From Cyanophora paradoxa (Eukaryota > Glaucocystophyceae > Cyanophorales > Cyanophoraceae): a DNA stretch of 64,000 nt. Within the stretch, counting starts at the first letter, position 1. Each line of letters begins with the position of its first letter. The stretch covers positions 62,001-126,000 of the forward strand of contig QPMI01000478.1 in assembly GCA_004431415.1 (NCBI GenBank), written 5' to 3'. Below, in pieces: positions 37,013 through 46,700 of the stretch. The notes beneath the pieces were generated by a model. The model was given only the letters and a program-made list of their open reading frames with translations. It did no database searches and was not told where the DNA came from. The position numbers were made by a program, and so were the translations under genes.

Positions 37013-37498
37013 CTAAATCGCGAAGCCGCGCAGGTACCAGACCATGAGGAGCGAGCCGCCGAGCGCCACGAGCAACGGCAGGTGCCCGTCGACCGCGCGC
37101 CGCGCCTCCCAGGCCCAGATCTCCTGGCGGCTCAGCTCGTTCGCGCCGTCGAAGTAAGCGCTGACGCCGTACTCGCGCGCGGGCGCAGGCTGCGCCCAGA
37201 TGCCGGCGCTCAGGCGCGGCGCCCCCTCTTTCTGCTGCTGCGAGGCCAGCGCCGCCGTCGCCGCGTGCGCCGCCTCGCGCTGGCCCGGGGCGATCGCTAC
37301 GAGGGGCAGGGGCCCGACGCCGCGGCCCTTGCCCGCAGCCTTAATCGACTTCAGCGCCGGCGGCGCCGGGTCCGCGCCCCTTAGCTTAGGCCCCTCGACC
37401 TTCGCCCCGCCCCCGCCCTTGGCAGCCTCGCCGATCTTGCTGCAGCGCGAGTCCGATTTGAACACCGTACACAACAGCTTCTCTACGGCGTTCGGCAT
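37013..37498 (-). CDS. C-terminally anchored membrane protein
   Basis: 161 residues. Gly/Ala/Pro-rich N-terminal part, a central region with REYGVSAYFDGANELSRQE, then a C-terminal helix (LPLLVALGGSLLMVWYL). The promoter TAAATTTTCTTCATTC lies at about 37515-37530; the retroelement begins only 7 bases beyond it, leaving the motif intact. Confidence 0.7.
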   Translation of the reverse strand: MPNAVEKLLCTVFKSDSRCSKIGEAAKGGGGAKVEGPKLRGADPAPPALKSIKAAGKGRGVGPLPLVAIAPGQREAAHAATAALASQQQKEGAPRLSAGIWAQPAPAREYGVSAYFDGANELSRQEIWAWEARRAVDGHLPLLVALGGSLLMVWYLRGFAI

Positions 37499-37536
37499 GT
37501 TCAGACGTGTAACGTGAATGAAGAAAATTTAAAAGG

Positions 37537-37599
37537 GAGTATGGCTGCCACGGCAGCCTTGCTTACAGCAAGCTAAGCACAACATGTCTTGTCATGAAG
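37537..37599 (-). repeat. Split direct repeat A, outer copy
   Basis: 63 bases identical to 41357-41419; contains the hairpins GGCTGCCACGGCAGCC and GCTTACAGCAAGC. Confidence 0.92.
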
Positions 37600-38007
37600 T
37601 GAAGGTCTAGATTCGCGCTTGCCAAAGCCGCGAAGCTAAGATCATGACTCGCTCGCTCACAAGAAGGGCAAGCTGCAACTGCGCTCGAGGACATCAGCTA
37701 GCGCACGCTGCAGAGTGAGTCTTGCGGACGTAGAATGATTGAACATTAGTGATCAATTGTTGATCAATTATTCATCAAAAGATATCAATGGTTGGCACTA
37801 ACAATGGCTTAAAGATGACTGAAGGCATAGTAAACAATGGGCATTGCTAACACACATTGAAAGCGGCTAAGCAAAGCCGCTCGAGCGGCTAGGGAACAAG
37901 CCGCTCAGCAAGTTACACAGCTTGCCCTCGCTTGTGAGCGAGGGAGACAAGCGCCGACAGCACAGCAAAGGCGCACAACTGCGAAGCAAGACTCTAAGAC
38001 TAGACAA
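37600..38007. other. Retroelement non-coding 3' region
   Basis: Between repeat A and the recombinase stop. No gene. Contains AT-rich short repeats (TGATCAATTGTTGATCAATTA at about 37750-37770) and GAGCGGCT repeats near 37880-37910. Confidence 0.7.
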
Positions 38008-39008
38008 TCAACTACTGCGCCGAGTACGCGCGACTTGCTGCCGACATGACTGCAGCGAAGCTGACGGGCCAGCGTAACGAGCACCAGGCCTAGCCATGAG
38101 CGCAGCCAAGGGCGGGCGCTCAGCAGAATCGATATAGCGTCGGTAGACCGCTGACAACAAAGACCAGCGACCAACCGCTTGAACAAGCTCTTCAGGCACG
38201 CCCGCAGCAGCCAGAGCAGTAGCTCCACCGCGACGCAAGCCATGAGGTGTGATACCAGTGGCGTCCAAGCCCGCCGCGTCAAATGCGAACCGGAGAACAT
38301 AGGCCACGGTCTGAGCTGACAGAGAACGAGCTGCGTCCCGAAGCTGCCCAAAAAGAGGTGCGCCCGGATCCGCGAGCGCTAGAGTCCGCAAGTAGGTTCG
38401 AAACCAGAACACCGGACAGATGACCGACTCTGGGACGGCGCCCAAGACAACTTGCGCGCCTTGGCGACGACGATCGGTCTTGGAACCGGCAATGAAGAGC
38501 ACGACGCGATCCGCGCGGATGGACACATCTTGCCGCCGGAGTGCCACGATTTCGCCACGCCGCAACAGGCCAAAGAAACCGGTAAGCAACATCACAAGGG
38601 CGCGAAGGAGCTTGTTTGAGGGGAACGAGCGTAGGTACGAGCAATCGCCTCCAGGTGGACGGACGTGACCAATGCAGATTGCTTTGCTGGTTTTCCACAA
38701 AGTCGGGCGATTCCTTGCAATGTTTGCAGCACAAGGGGGTGAGCAAATGCAGTAGTAGGCAACATCCTCTGCCTTGTCTGATGTAGCAGAGCAGAGTGAC
38801 ACTGGTCAATTGCTGAGAGACCGTACTCTTCATCAGCAAGAGCCACCAGCAGTGTTGCGACGCCAGAAGCTGTTGGTGGCCAGGCTGGAATGCAGTGAAC
38901 CGCGCAATGGCCTTCATAGAGGACGACCCAGCGGGCGTAGAGGCTTTGGGTTCGCTCGCTCACAGAGTTTGTTCTGTAGAAAGTGACCCGGTTGAGCAGA
39001 TCAGCCAT
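38008..39008 (-). CDS. Tyrosine recombinase of the DIRS-like element (one frame break)
   Basis: The N-terminal frame from ATG 39008 (SERTQSLYARWVVLYEGHC, SAM-like arm-binding part) and the C-terminal frame ending at 38008 join by one base at CGTTCCCCTCAA near 38630, giving continuous SPSNKLLRALVMLLTGFFGL. The catalytic core shows LLRRGEIVALRR (Arg I), HGLRRGGATALAAAG (H-x-x-R) and VYRRYID (nucleophilic Tyr). About 333 residues. It inserts the circular cDNA by site-specific-type recombination, replacing the integrase of LTR elements. Confidence 0.85.
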
Positions 39009-39164
39009 ACGAGCACCTGCATCACCAGAGTCAAGGGTATGTCAGACTACATTTCTTCTTCTTCTTTTTAAAGCCCCCCACTCAAGCTTTCTATCCCTGT
39101 TGCTGGACAAAGTAAGCTGAGCAGAGATGAGCAGGAGTTGAATTCTGCAGCAAGAGCCTTCAAT

Positions 39165-41129
39165 CTACTCCCACGACACATAAAGAGCAACAAGAATCCA
39201 GGAAGGCAACTGTGCCGAGCGAGGCCCGCGATAGCACACGTCATATGCTGGGCCAAGCACCATTGCAGGTGCACGCAAGGCAAGCTGCAACTGTGGCCAC
39301 CATGGAGCTGAGGGCCACTGAGGGACAATAAAAACTGCCGAGGCCCTACACTGGCGGACATGTGACACAAGGTGCAAGAGGACATTTGGGTCCGGAAAGA
39401 CGTAATTACGAGCACCACGCCAGGTTGCTGTAAAGCAATCATATCCTTCAGCATGTCGATCATTCAAATCAATGGAAAAGTATCGATTTAGGTGAGTGTT
39501 GGCTGATGAGGCCATACGATCAATATCAAAAGGTCCAAATGTCCGACTGACCATGGCAAAATACCCAGGTTTCAAAGAGTAGTCGGCGGGGTAAAAGTAG
39601 CGACTCAAAGCATCGGACCACTCATTGTCAACACCAGGAATGTGTTCTGCTTCAATGCTGATGCAATTGAGCAGAGCAATATCCCAAATTGCTGCTGCAA
39701 CTCGGCAAAGGTATTCATGTCTTCCGCCACCATTGTTGATGTAGGCCACAGTCACTGTGTTGTCCGAGCGAACTAAGATGTTCTGATTGCGCAATAAACC
39801 TTGATAGTGCTGCATAGCGCGAAGCACTGCCATTAACTCGCGCCACGACGAAATTTGCTGAGCTTCTTCTTGGTTCCACAGGCACTGGAATGGGGCAGGC
39901 TCAAGCTCCCAAGCCACAGGTTGAGCATCACCAATTCGGGTAGTGATCCAGGCTCCTGCACCAACATGGCTTGCATCCGTAGTCAACACAAAGAGCCTTT
40001 CAGGCCGAATAGGGCAGCGGCCATTGTATCGGTGGATGTTGGCCAGCCACCACTCAAGTTCCCGACGAGTCTCATTGGTGAGCTCCACTGGATGATTCCA
40101 ATGCCATTCTCTTGCCACGACATTGATGTATCGAAAGAGGGACCTGGTCTTGATGCGAGCTGGAGCCAAGCCCCGTGCCATGGACACAAGGGTGCCGGCG
40201 ACCTTGGCCATTTCACGTGCAGATGCTGATTTCTTTTTCTTCAGAAGCCCTTTGATCAAAGCAAGCAGACGACCAAGCTTGTCTTGGGGTACTTCAAACA
40301 ACATGCGGGCGGAGTCCACTATGAAGCCCAAGAAAGCCACCGACTGTGCTGGGGTGAGCTCAGATTTGCTGTTGACCACAAGCTTGAGGGCAGCAAATGT
40401 TTTGAGGACGAAATCCCGCAATTCACAGGCCTTCTCGTAGGTTGGAGCAGCAAACCACCAGTCGTCAACATAGTTCACCACGAAGATGCCAAAGCGGCGG
40501 AAGTAGTTGACCACTTGTCGCATGATCTTGACGAATGCAAACGGTGAGTGCTTGAGGCCGAAGGGCAAAACTGTGTACACATAGAATTTGCTGTCAAACT
40601 CAAAGCCCATGTTCCGCCAGTCTTGCGGTGAGACTGGCACGTGGTGGTATCCAGATTCAAGGTCAATAGTGAACATGTACCAGCCTTGGCGCAGCATGGC
40701 TGCAACATGCTCAAGAGTCTCATACTTGAAGGGGATGTCCGGAAGGCCTTTATTGGTAGGCCGGCCATCCCAGATGAGCCGCAACTTGGATCCAGTCTTC
40801 TTGGGCACCACGGACAGTGAGCAGACAATGTTCACTTGAGCTTCTTCAACTTCTCTGATCGCTCCCGTGCGCAAAAGCTTCTGAATTTCGGTTCTCACAA
40901 AGTCCTGATGGTCCACAGCCGCAGACTTGTGGTTGGCCCGGCGCTCTGCTGGCAGCCGCCTCGCTCCTGACAAAGGGAAACCACGCAAGATCCAGTTGAG
41001 CACGACATCATTGGCTCCAATCGCTCTCCACTGTTGGACTGCAGCTTGAATGCAGGATGCAACAAAGCCTCCTGCAAAGTGAGGTGAGGCCTTGCATTGG
41101 CAGACATGCCCAATTATCGCGGTGCCCAT
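39165..41129 (-). CDS. Reverse transcriptase-RNase H of the DIRS-like element
   Basis: 654 residues. RT palm motifs: LRLIWDGRPTNKGL, FTIDLESGYHHVPV (motif A Asp), LPFGLKHSPFAFVKIM, FVVNYVDDWWF (YVDD catalytic pair) and LGFIVDS. RNase H follows: LTTDASHVGAGAW, SSWRELMAVLRAM (Glu), VRSDNTVTVAYIN (Asp) and a final D/N region (GVDNEWSDALSR). DIRS elements usually carry a Dam-like methyltransferase after this; none is seen, as in Ngaro/PAT types. Intact frame. Confidence 0.92.
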   Translation of the reverse strand: MGTAIIGHVCQCKASPHFAGGFVASCIQAAVQQWRAIGANDVVLNWILRGFPLSGARRLPAERRANHKSAAVDHQDFVRTEIQKLLRTGAIREVEEAQVNIVCSLSVVPKKTGSKLRLIWDGRPTNKGLPDIPFKYETLEHVAAMLRQGWYMFTIDLESGYHHVPVSPQDWRNMGFEFDSKFYVYTVLPFGLKHSPFAFVKIMRQVVNYFRRFGIFVVNYVDDWWFAAPTYEKACELRDFVLKTFAALKLVVNSKSELTPAQSVAFLGFIVDSARMLFEVPQDKLGRLLALIKGLLKKKKSASAREMAKVAGTLVSMARGLAPARIKTRSLFRYINVVAREWHWNHPVELTNETRRELEWWLANIHRYNGRCPIRPERLFVLTTDASHVGAGAWITTRIGDAQPVAWELEPAPFQCLWNQEEAQQISSWRELMAVLRAMQHYQGLLRNQNILVRSDNTVTVAYINNGGGRHEYLCRVAAAIWDIALLNCISIEAEHIPGVDNEWSDALSRYFYPADYSLKPGYFAMVSRTFGPFDIDRMASSANTHLNRYFSIDLNDRHAEGYDCFTATWRGARNYVFPDPNVLLHLVSHVRQCRASAVFIVPQWPSAPWWPQLQLALRAPAMVLGPAYDVCYRGPRSAQLPSWILVALYVSWE

Positions 41130-41197
41130 CTAGCACTGCTACAGCTGATGGTCCATGCAGCCGCTGGCTTGAAGATGGTGACACGCGAACGGGAAGA

Positions 41198-41358
41198 AGC
41201 TTAGAGGCCTTGGCTGCGAAGCAAGACTGAGGCTTGTACCCCAGGGGCGCACTTATAACTTGTAAGTGCGCCCCTTGTACATATGTGCGTAAGCAAGGCT
41301 GCCTTTATTTGGCAGCCATACACTGCCCTATGCTACGCTGACGCTCACATAGGTTCGA
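41198..41358 (-). repeat. Split direct repeat B, inner copy
   Basis: 161 bases identical to 43243-43403. Has a strong stem GGGGCGCACTTA-TAACTTG-TAAGTGCGCCCC (about 41246-41276). Directly abuts the inner A copy with a 2-base (GA) overlap. Confidence 0.92.
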
Positions 41359-41419
41359 GTATGGCTGCCACGGCAGCCTTGCTTACAGCAAGCTAAGCAC
41401 AACATGTCTTGTCATGAAG
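41357..41419 (-). repeat. Split direct repeat A, inner copy
   Basis: Identical to 37537-37599; the B-A junction here matches the join that the circular intermediate would have. Confidence 0.92.
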
Positions 41420-42056
41420 AATATAAGAGTGAGCGTGTCAATGTGCTTGTTGGTTCAAGTCTTGAGCTCACATGCACACACAGTGCCACAATGCACCCAC
41501 AGTGCCACAACACATTTGCACAGGCATGGACTTTCTGGATGAATGCGCCAACCTGCGATATCAGCGGGAACAGTTGGCATCATGGAATCTTCGTACCCTT
41601 GTGTACTCCTCACCTGCAAAATGCACTAGGTTAATTTCAGAGCGCCCAGTATGCGATAGCGACACACGGGAAGGCCGGAGGGGCCAGGAGCTCGACAGCC
41701 AGCAGCACTCCTGACCTGTGCTGGAAACAGGTCAGTTGCCGGGAGTCAGCTGGGGCTCTGCCAGGTTGGAGTCATCCAGACGGCAATATATGCCACTAGC
41801 ATTGAAAAGAAAAGTAGACTACAATCACAGTCACACTTCACAGTGTTAACACATGCAAATGCACACAGGACCAATGCATAAAGCCACAGCACGCCGGCGC
41901 CACCACGGCTGGTAATGACTATGCCGCACCCGGCCACAATGCCGCACCCGGCCACATGTACACCATCACATGAAATGGAAGCATAATACATGTATTGCAT
42001 GTTTAGGGAAGCATACACGCACACTCTAGATCTTCTGAAGACTGCACTTGCATATG
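41420..42056. other. Retroelement spacer
   Basis: No supported gene. Contains short repeats CACAGTGCCACAA (about 41475-41510) and two ACCCGGCCACA units (about 41925-41955). Confidence 0.6.
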
Positions 42057-43236
42057 CTAGCAATACTTATGCTTGCAAGAACACACCGAAACACTAGTAT
42101 CTAGCGAAATGCGAAACGAAAACTGCGCGTCCACACAAGGGCGCGCACGTCTACTTGGGGGGTCGCGCCAGCCGGGGCGCGGCTCGTTCGGGCAATCCTT
42201 CACGACATGCCCGGGCTTGTTGCAGCGGAAACACATCCCGCTGTTGCGCTGCGACGGCGGGCGATCGCGGCCCTGGTGCTGGGGCCGCGGGTTGGCGTGC
42301 TGCACATACGGGCGCCCGCCGGCGGCCTCCGGGCCAGCAATGTTGAGCGCGTGCGCCAGCGCCGCAGCCGTGCCCCGATACTCCTCTGGCACACCTGACA
42401 GCCGCTCGGCAAGCTTGTCGCCGCCCTTGTCGCGAATGTCGATCCGCTTCCGGAGCTCGTCGAGGATTTTGAGGCTCTGCTTTACGTGATCGTAGCACGC
42501 AGTGCACGAAGAGCATCTCTTGAGCTGAAACTTAAGCTGCGATAGCTGCAGGGCAAGCTCACGAAGCCACGGGTTTTTGAGCTGCATAGCCTCATGGTTG
42601 TCTTTCTGCTGCTCGCCGAGCTGCTGCTGCTGCTGCTCTTGAAGCTTGATGACCGCGCTATCTATCCCACGCTGAAGTAGCTCAGCCCACGCTGGCGGAA
42701 GCGCACCCGCTGCCGGTTTGGTCGACGTTGGGGCAGTCGAGTTGCCAGCGGGTACAGCATAAGGGCCTTGAAGGTGACGGGTGAAGCCGGTTGACGGGCC
42801 AGCCGCGCCCGGATCCACTTGCGCCAAGTTCGGAAAGTTGCGCGCAGCCACTTGCTCTTCCTCGTCGTAGGCGCCACCGAACTGCTCACGCTGTGCCAGT
42901 CTAACGGCAACGTCGTCCTCAGGTTCATCTTCTGGGTCGGACTGCTGCTGGTCCGGATCCGGCGACACGGCTTTCTCCTTGCCTTTGCGAGATCGCGTCG
43001 GCGGAGGTGCAGGCTGCTCCTCCTCCGCACTGTCGTTGGCCGGAGCTTGAAGACGAGATGACGACCTCCGGCCTGGGGCGCGGGGTCGTCGCCGTCTTGG
43101 GTTTGGCCGACTTGCGCGCACCAGTGGCCGTTGACTTGCGTTTCTGCGCCGCCTCGGCACAGGCGACGAGCAGAATGATGGTCAAGACGACTACGAACAG
43201 AGGGGCCCACGATGGGCTCCTCCGCGAGCGAGCCAT
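42057..43236 (-). CDS. Gag-like nucleocapsid protein of the DIRS-like element
   Basis: C-terminal CCHC zinc knuckle CFRCNKPGHVVKDC and a preceding Gln-rich helix (KLQEQQQQQLGEQQKDNHEA) identify a Gag. The main frame (42057-43160) has no ATG. ATG 43236 opens another frame with a hydrophobic segment (LFVVVLTIILLVACAEA) that leads into the Gag frame if one base is skipped near 43035. So the start and an N-terminal frame break are uncertain. The gene lies between the split repeats, not on the side of the RT gene. Confidence 0.8.
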
Positions 43237-43242
43237 GACCTC

Positions 43243-43403
43243 AGCTTAGAGGCCTTGGCTGCGAAGCAAGACTGAGGCTTGTACCCCAGGGGCGCACTTA
43301 TAACTTGTAAGTGCGCCCCTTGTACATATGTGCGTAAGCAAGGCTGCCTTTATTTGGCAGCCATACACTGCCCTATGCTACGCTGACGCTCACATAGGTT
43401 CGA
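43243..43403 (-). repeat. Split direct repeat B, outer copy
   Basis: Identical to 41198-41358; marks the right end of the element (TTCGA, followed by viral ACGTCGACGG). Confidence 0.92.
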
Positions 43404-43467
43404 ACGTCGACGGACTTGAGCAACTTGGAAAAGGGAAAGGGGGGAATGAACGTTTGAAAAGGGAGAG

Positions 43468-43659
43468 TTAACGCCCGGCGGGGCGCATGCCGGCCGTCGC
43501 CTGCGAGTAGGAGCCGGGGGCGTAGAGGGTCTTGGCGGCGTAGCCGAAGCCCACGCCGATGACGGCCGAGGCCGTGGGCGTGCCGCCGAGGAGCCAGGTG
43601 AGGGTCGCGGCGAGGGCTCCTAGCGAGTAATGCGGGGGATAGCTGTCAGCGAGGGCCAT
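43468..43659 (-). CDS. Small membrane protein
   Basis: 63 residues from ATG 43659, which follows TATTTTTTCTCAACCC. Hydrophobic/glycine-rich (YSLGALAATLTWLLGG; AVIGVGFGYAAKTL) with one or two membrane helices. First viral gene right of the retroelement; same strand as its former neighbour at 37013. Confidence 0.65.
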   Translation of the reverse strand: MALADSYPPHYSLGALAATLTWLLGGTPTASAVIGVGFGYAAKTLYAPGSYSQATAGMRPAGR

Positions 43660-43708
43660 CGCGGGACCGAATTGAGGGAGGGTTGAGAAAAAATACCGCC
43701 TCGAGGCC

Positions 43709-46700
43709 TCAGCGGTGCAGGTGCCGGAAGCGCGCGTTGTCCTCGGCCTCCTCGCGCTCCGCCTGCTCCTCCGCCGCGTCGATCTCCGCCCGCGAGGCCT
43801 CCAGCGTCGCCCGCCGCGCGTAGGACTGCGGGACGGCCACGCGCCGGTAGGGCTGGGCGAGGGTCTTCGCCATCTCCACGGTCTCCGCCTCGAACGCCCG
43901 CCAAGTCTCCGAGGCATCCGCGCCGGAGATCTGGCCGGCGCGGAAGCCCGCCTCCAGCTCGGCGCGGAAGGCGAGGGTGCGCTGCAGGCGCTGGGCCCAG
44001 AGGGCCTGGCGCCGCGCCTCCGCCTCGCGTGCCTGGCGCGCCGCCAGCGCCTGCCGCTCGGCCTCCTGCTGGGCCCCGAAGCCCTGGATCGCGGAGAGGA
44101 CGGCGCCGGGGCCGGGGACGGGGCTGGGGCCGTCGGCGCTCACGGAGGAGGCCGAGCTCCCGTAGCCGCTCGGGCCCGCGCCGCCGTTCGCCGGGGTACC
44201 CTGCCCTTGGATCAGGAGGGGGGCGAGGGGAGGGGGGGTACAGGGAAGGCGGGGGGTACGCGGGGCCGGACCTGGCGCGGCAGCATCTCGTCGATGCGCT
44301 GCTGGCCGGGGCGCTGCTGGGGGGCCGTGGCGGGGGGCTGGGGCGGGAGGAAGGCCGGCGCCGAGTTGCGGGTGCGCTTGCCCTTGCCCTTGGTGTTGGG
44401 CTTGACGAGGAAGGGCCCGACGTCGGCCACCGGGTCCTTGAACTGGGCGACGGGGATCGCGATCGCCTCCAGCGCCGGCTGGCTCTCGCCGAGGGAGAGC
44501 GGGGCCTTGGGGACGATGCCGCGGATGTAGGTCTGCCAGATGCCGCCGAGCTTGTAGGAGTAGAGGCGGCACCAGGGGCCGAAGCCGGCGAGGGTCTCGT
44601 CCAGCCTGCCGTTCTCGATGTCGGCGCCGACGGCGGCGGAGGTGTCCGGGCCCTCCGTGCGCGCGATGTACTCGACGATGCCCGCGACGCTCGTCATGTA
44701 GCCCTCCGTGTTCGGGGCGGCGCCGTAGGTGGTGGGGTCGACGGCGCAGTGGGTGATGATGAAGCGGGTGAGGGGGCAGGAGGCCGTCTCCTGCCAGAAG
44801 CCGAGGCGCTGCGCCCGCAACCACGCCGGCTCGAAGGCCTGGATGCAGGAGGCCTTGCCGTCGGAGAGCGCGTGGATGATCTTCCACGCGAAGGTGAAGG
44901 CCGCGACCATGAGCGCCGGCAGCTCGTTCTCGCGGATGTCGGAGTGGAGGTAGGTGCGCTTCTTGGCCGGCTTGTGGTCGAGGGGGATCAGGACGACGCG
45001 GGCGAAGAACTCGAGCATGCGGTTCTCGAGCTGCGCCGGGGCAAGTGAGAAAGGGCGCCGGGGAAGGGGAAGGGGGCAGGGGAACGGGCGCACCTGCGGG
45101 AAGCTGTTGCAGACGATGACAAGCACCTTGCGCGTCGCCTTGGTGCGCACATCGTCGCCGCGGACGTTCTTGAAGTTGCGGGAGTAGGCGTCGCCGGAGC
45201 GCATCTTGAGCTCCTCCTCCGAGCAGGCCTTAGGGTCGAGGCCCTCCGCCATCACCATGCAGATCGCCTCCTCGCCGCCGTGCTCCGAGAAGGCCGAGCC
45301 CTTGGAGGGGCGGTAGACGCAGACGCGGCCCGGCGGCAGGCACTCCGTCATGATCTGCGTCACCATCGACTTGCCTGCGCGCGCGGGGTCTCAGGAAAAG
45401 GAAGAGGGAAAGGCGGGGGCGGGGCGCACCCGTGCCCGACTGGCCCTTGATGATGCCGCAGTACTGCAGCATGGCGCCCTCGGACGGCGGCTCGATCTCC
45501 GCGCGCGGCTCCCGGTCGAAGACGGGCTTGTCGCAGAAGTTCCACGGCCCGACGAGGTTGAAGGCGTAGAGGACGGCCGCCGCGTAGCCGAACTCGTCGG
45601 CCGTCACGTAGCCGTTGTCCGCCAGGTGCTTGACGACGTTGGGCATGAAGGGGTGCAGCATGCCGTACACGGCGGGCCAGTCGCACGTCTCGGCCGCCTC
45701 CTCGATGCCCGCGGGCAGGCGCCCCTGGATGTAGCAGGTGTTCATGTAGCCCGCGTACCGCTCCCGTGCCTCCTCGTGCGACATGACGAGGGTGCAGGCG
45801 CTGCCCGTGCTGTCCTGCGGCGCCCGCACCACGAAATCTGCGCAAGGGGCGTCGGCGGGGGTACGGGGCGGGGCGCAGGGGTACGGGCGGCGCACGCGTG
45901 TCGCAGGCAAAGGCGAAGCCGGGGATGACGGGCATCTCGGGGCAGACGTCCTCGAGCTGGAGGGACTCCTCCACGAACGTGCGCGTCCGCCCCGAGAGCA
46001 CCTCCTTCGAGAAGGTGAACTCGAAGGAGCCGGGGCTGGACTCGTAGGTCTTGTGGAAGGTCATCGCCAGCAGCTGGATGACCTCCTTCATCGTCCCGCG
46101 CCCGGCGTGCCTGTTCGCGCTGACCTTGTCGTACACGAAGAGGTTCGGGAGCTCGACGTAGAAGGTGGGCGGGGAGTTCGGGCCGTAGGGTCTCTGGCGC
46201 ACGATCCGCTGCGCCGGCAAAAGGGGGTTAGCGGGGTTCGAACGCGGGGAGGGGGGCGCACCGGCCGAAGGCGGCTCGGACCCAGCGCCTTAAGCAGCTG
46301 GGCCACGGCCGCCTCCGGCCTCTAAAGGGGCGGGGCGCGCAGCTAAGGGGGGCGGGGCGCACGTTGTTCTTGACGAAGAGGCGGAGCGCATCCTGAATGG
46401 CCGCCTCCTTCTTGGACTTGTTGTCCTTGCTGTACGTTGTCACGTCATCGTACTTGGACATGTCGATCTCGGGCGCCTCGCGCGGCTGCGCCGCCAGCTC
46501 CGCCCGCGCCAGCTCCAGCCTGGTGGCGCGCGGCGGCTCGCCGTCGCTCTCCGACGCCTGGCCGTCGTCGTGGTCCGCCTCCGCCTCCGCCCGCTGATCG
46601 CGCAGCAGCTGCCGCTCGCGCTCGCGCCGCTGCTGGGCCCGGCGGGAGAGGCGGCCGGCGCGGGGGCCGGAGGGGGCGGAGGGGCATGTGGCCGAGGGAG

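Larger units (their letters stand above)
37537..43403 (-). mobile_element. DIRS/Ngaro-like tyrosine-recombinase retrotransposon
   Basis: 5.87 kb element on the minus strand: Gag-like, RT-RNase H and tyrosine recombinase genes with split direct repeats instead of LTRs. A63 (37537-37599, 41357-41419) and B161 (41198-41358, 43243-43403) occur twice each, with B and A adjacent in the middle (41198-41419). Both pairs are identical, so insertion was recent. Only a GA dinucleotide is shared at the two outer ends, as expected of recombinase-mediated insertion without target duplication. It lies between two viral genes and breaks neither. Confidence 0.9.
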
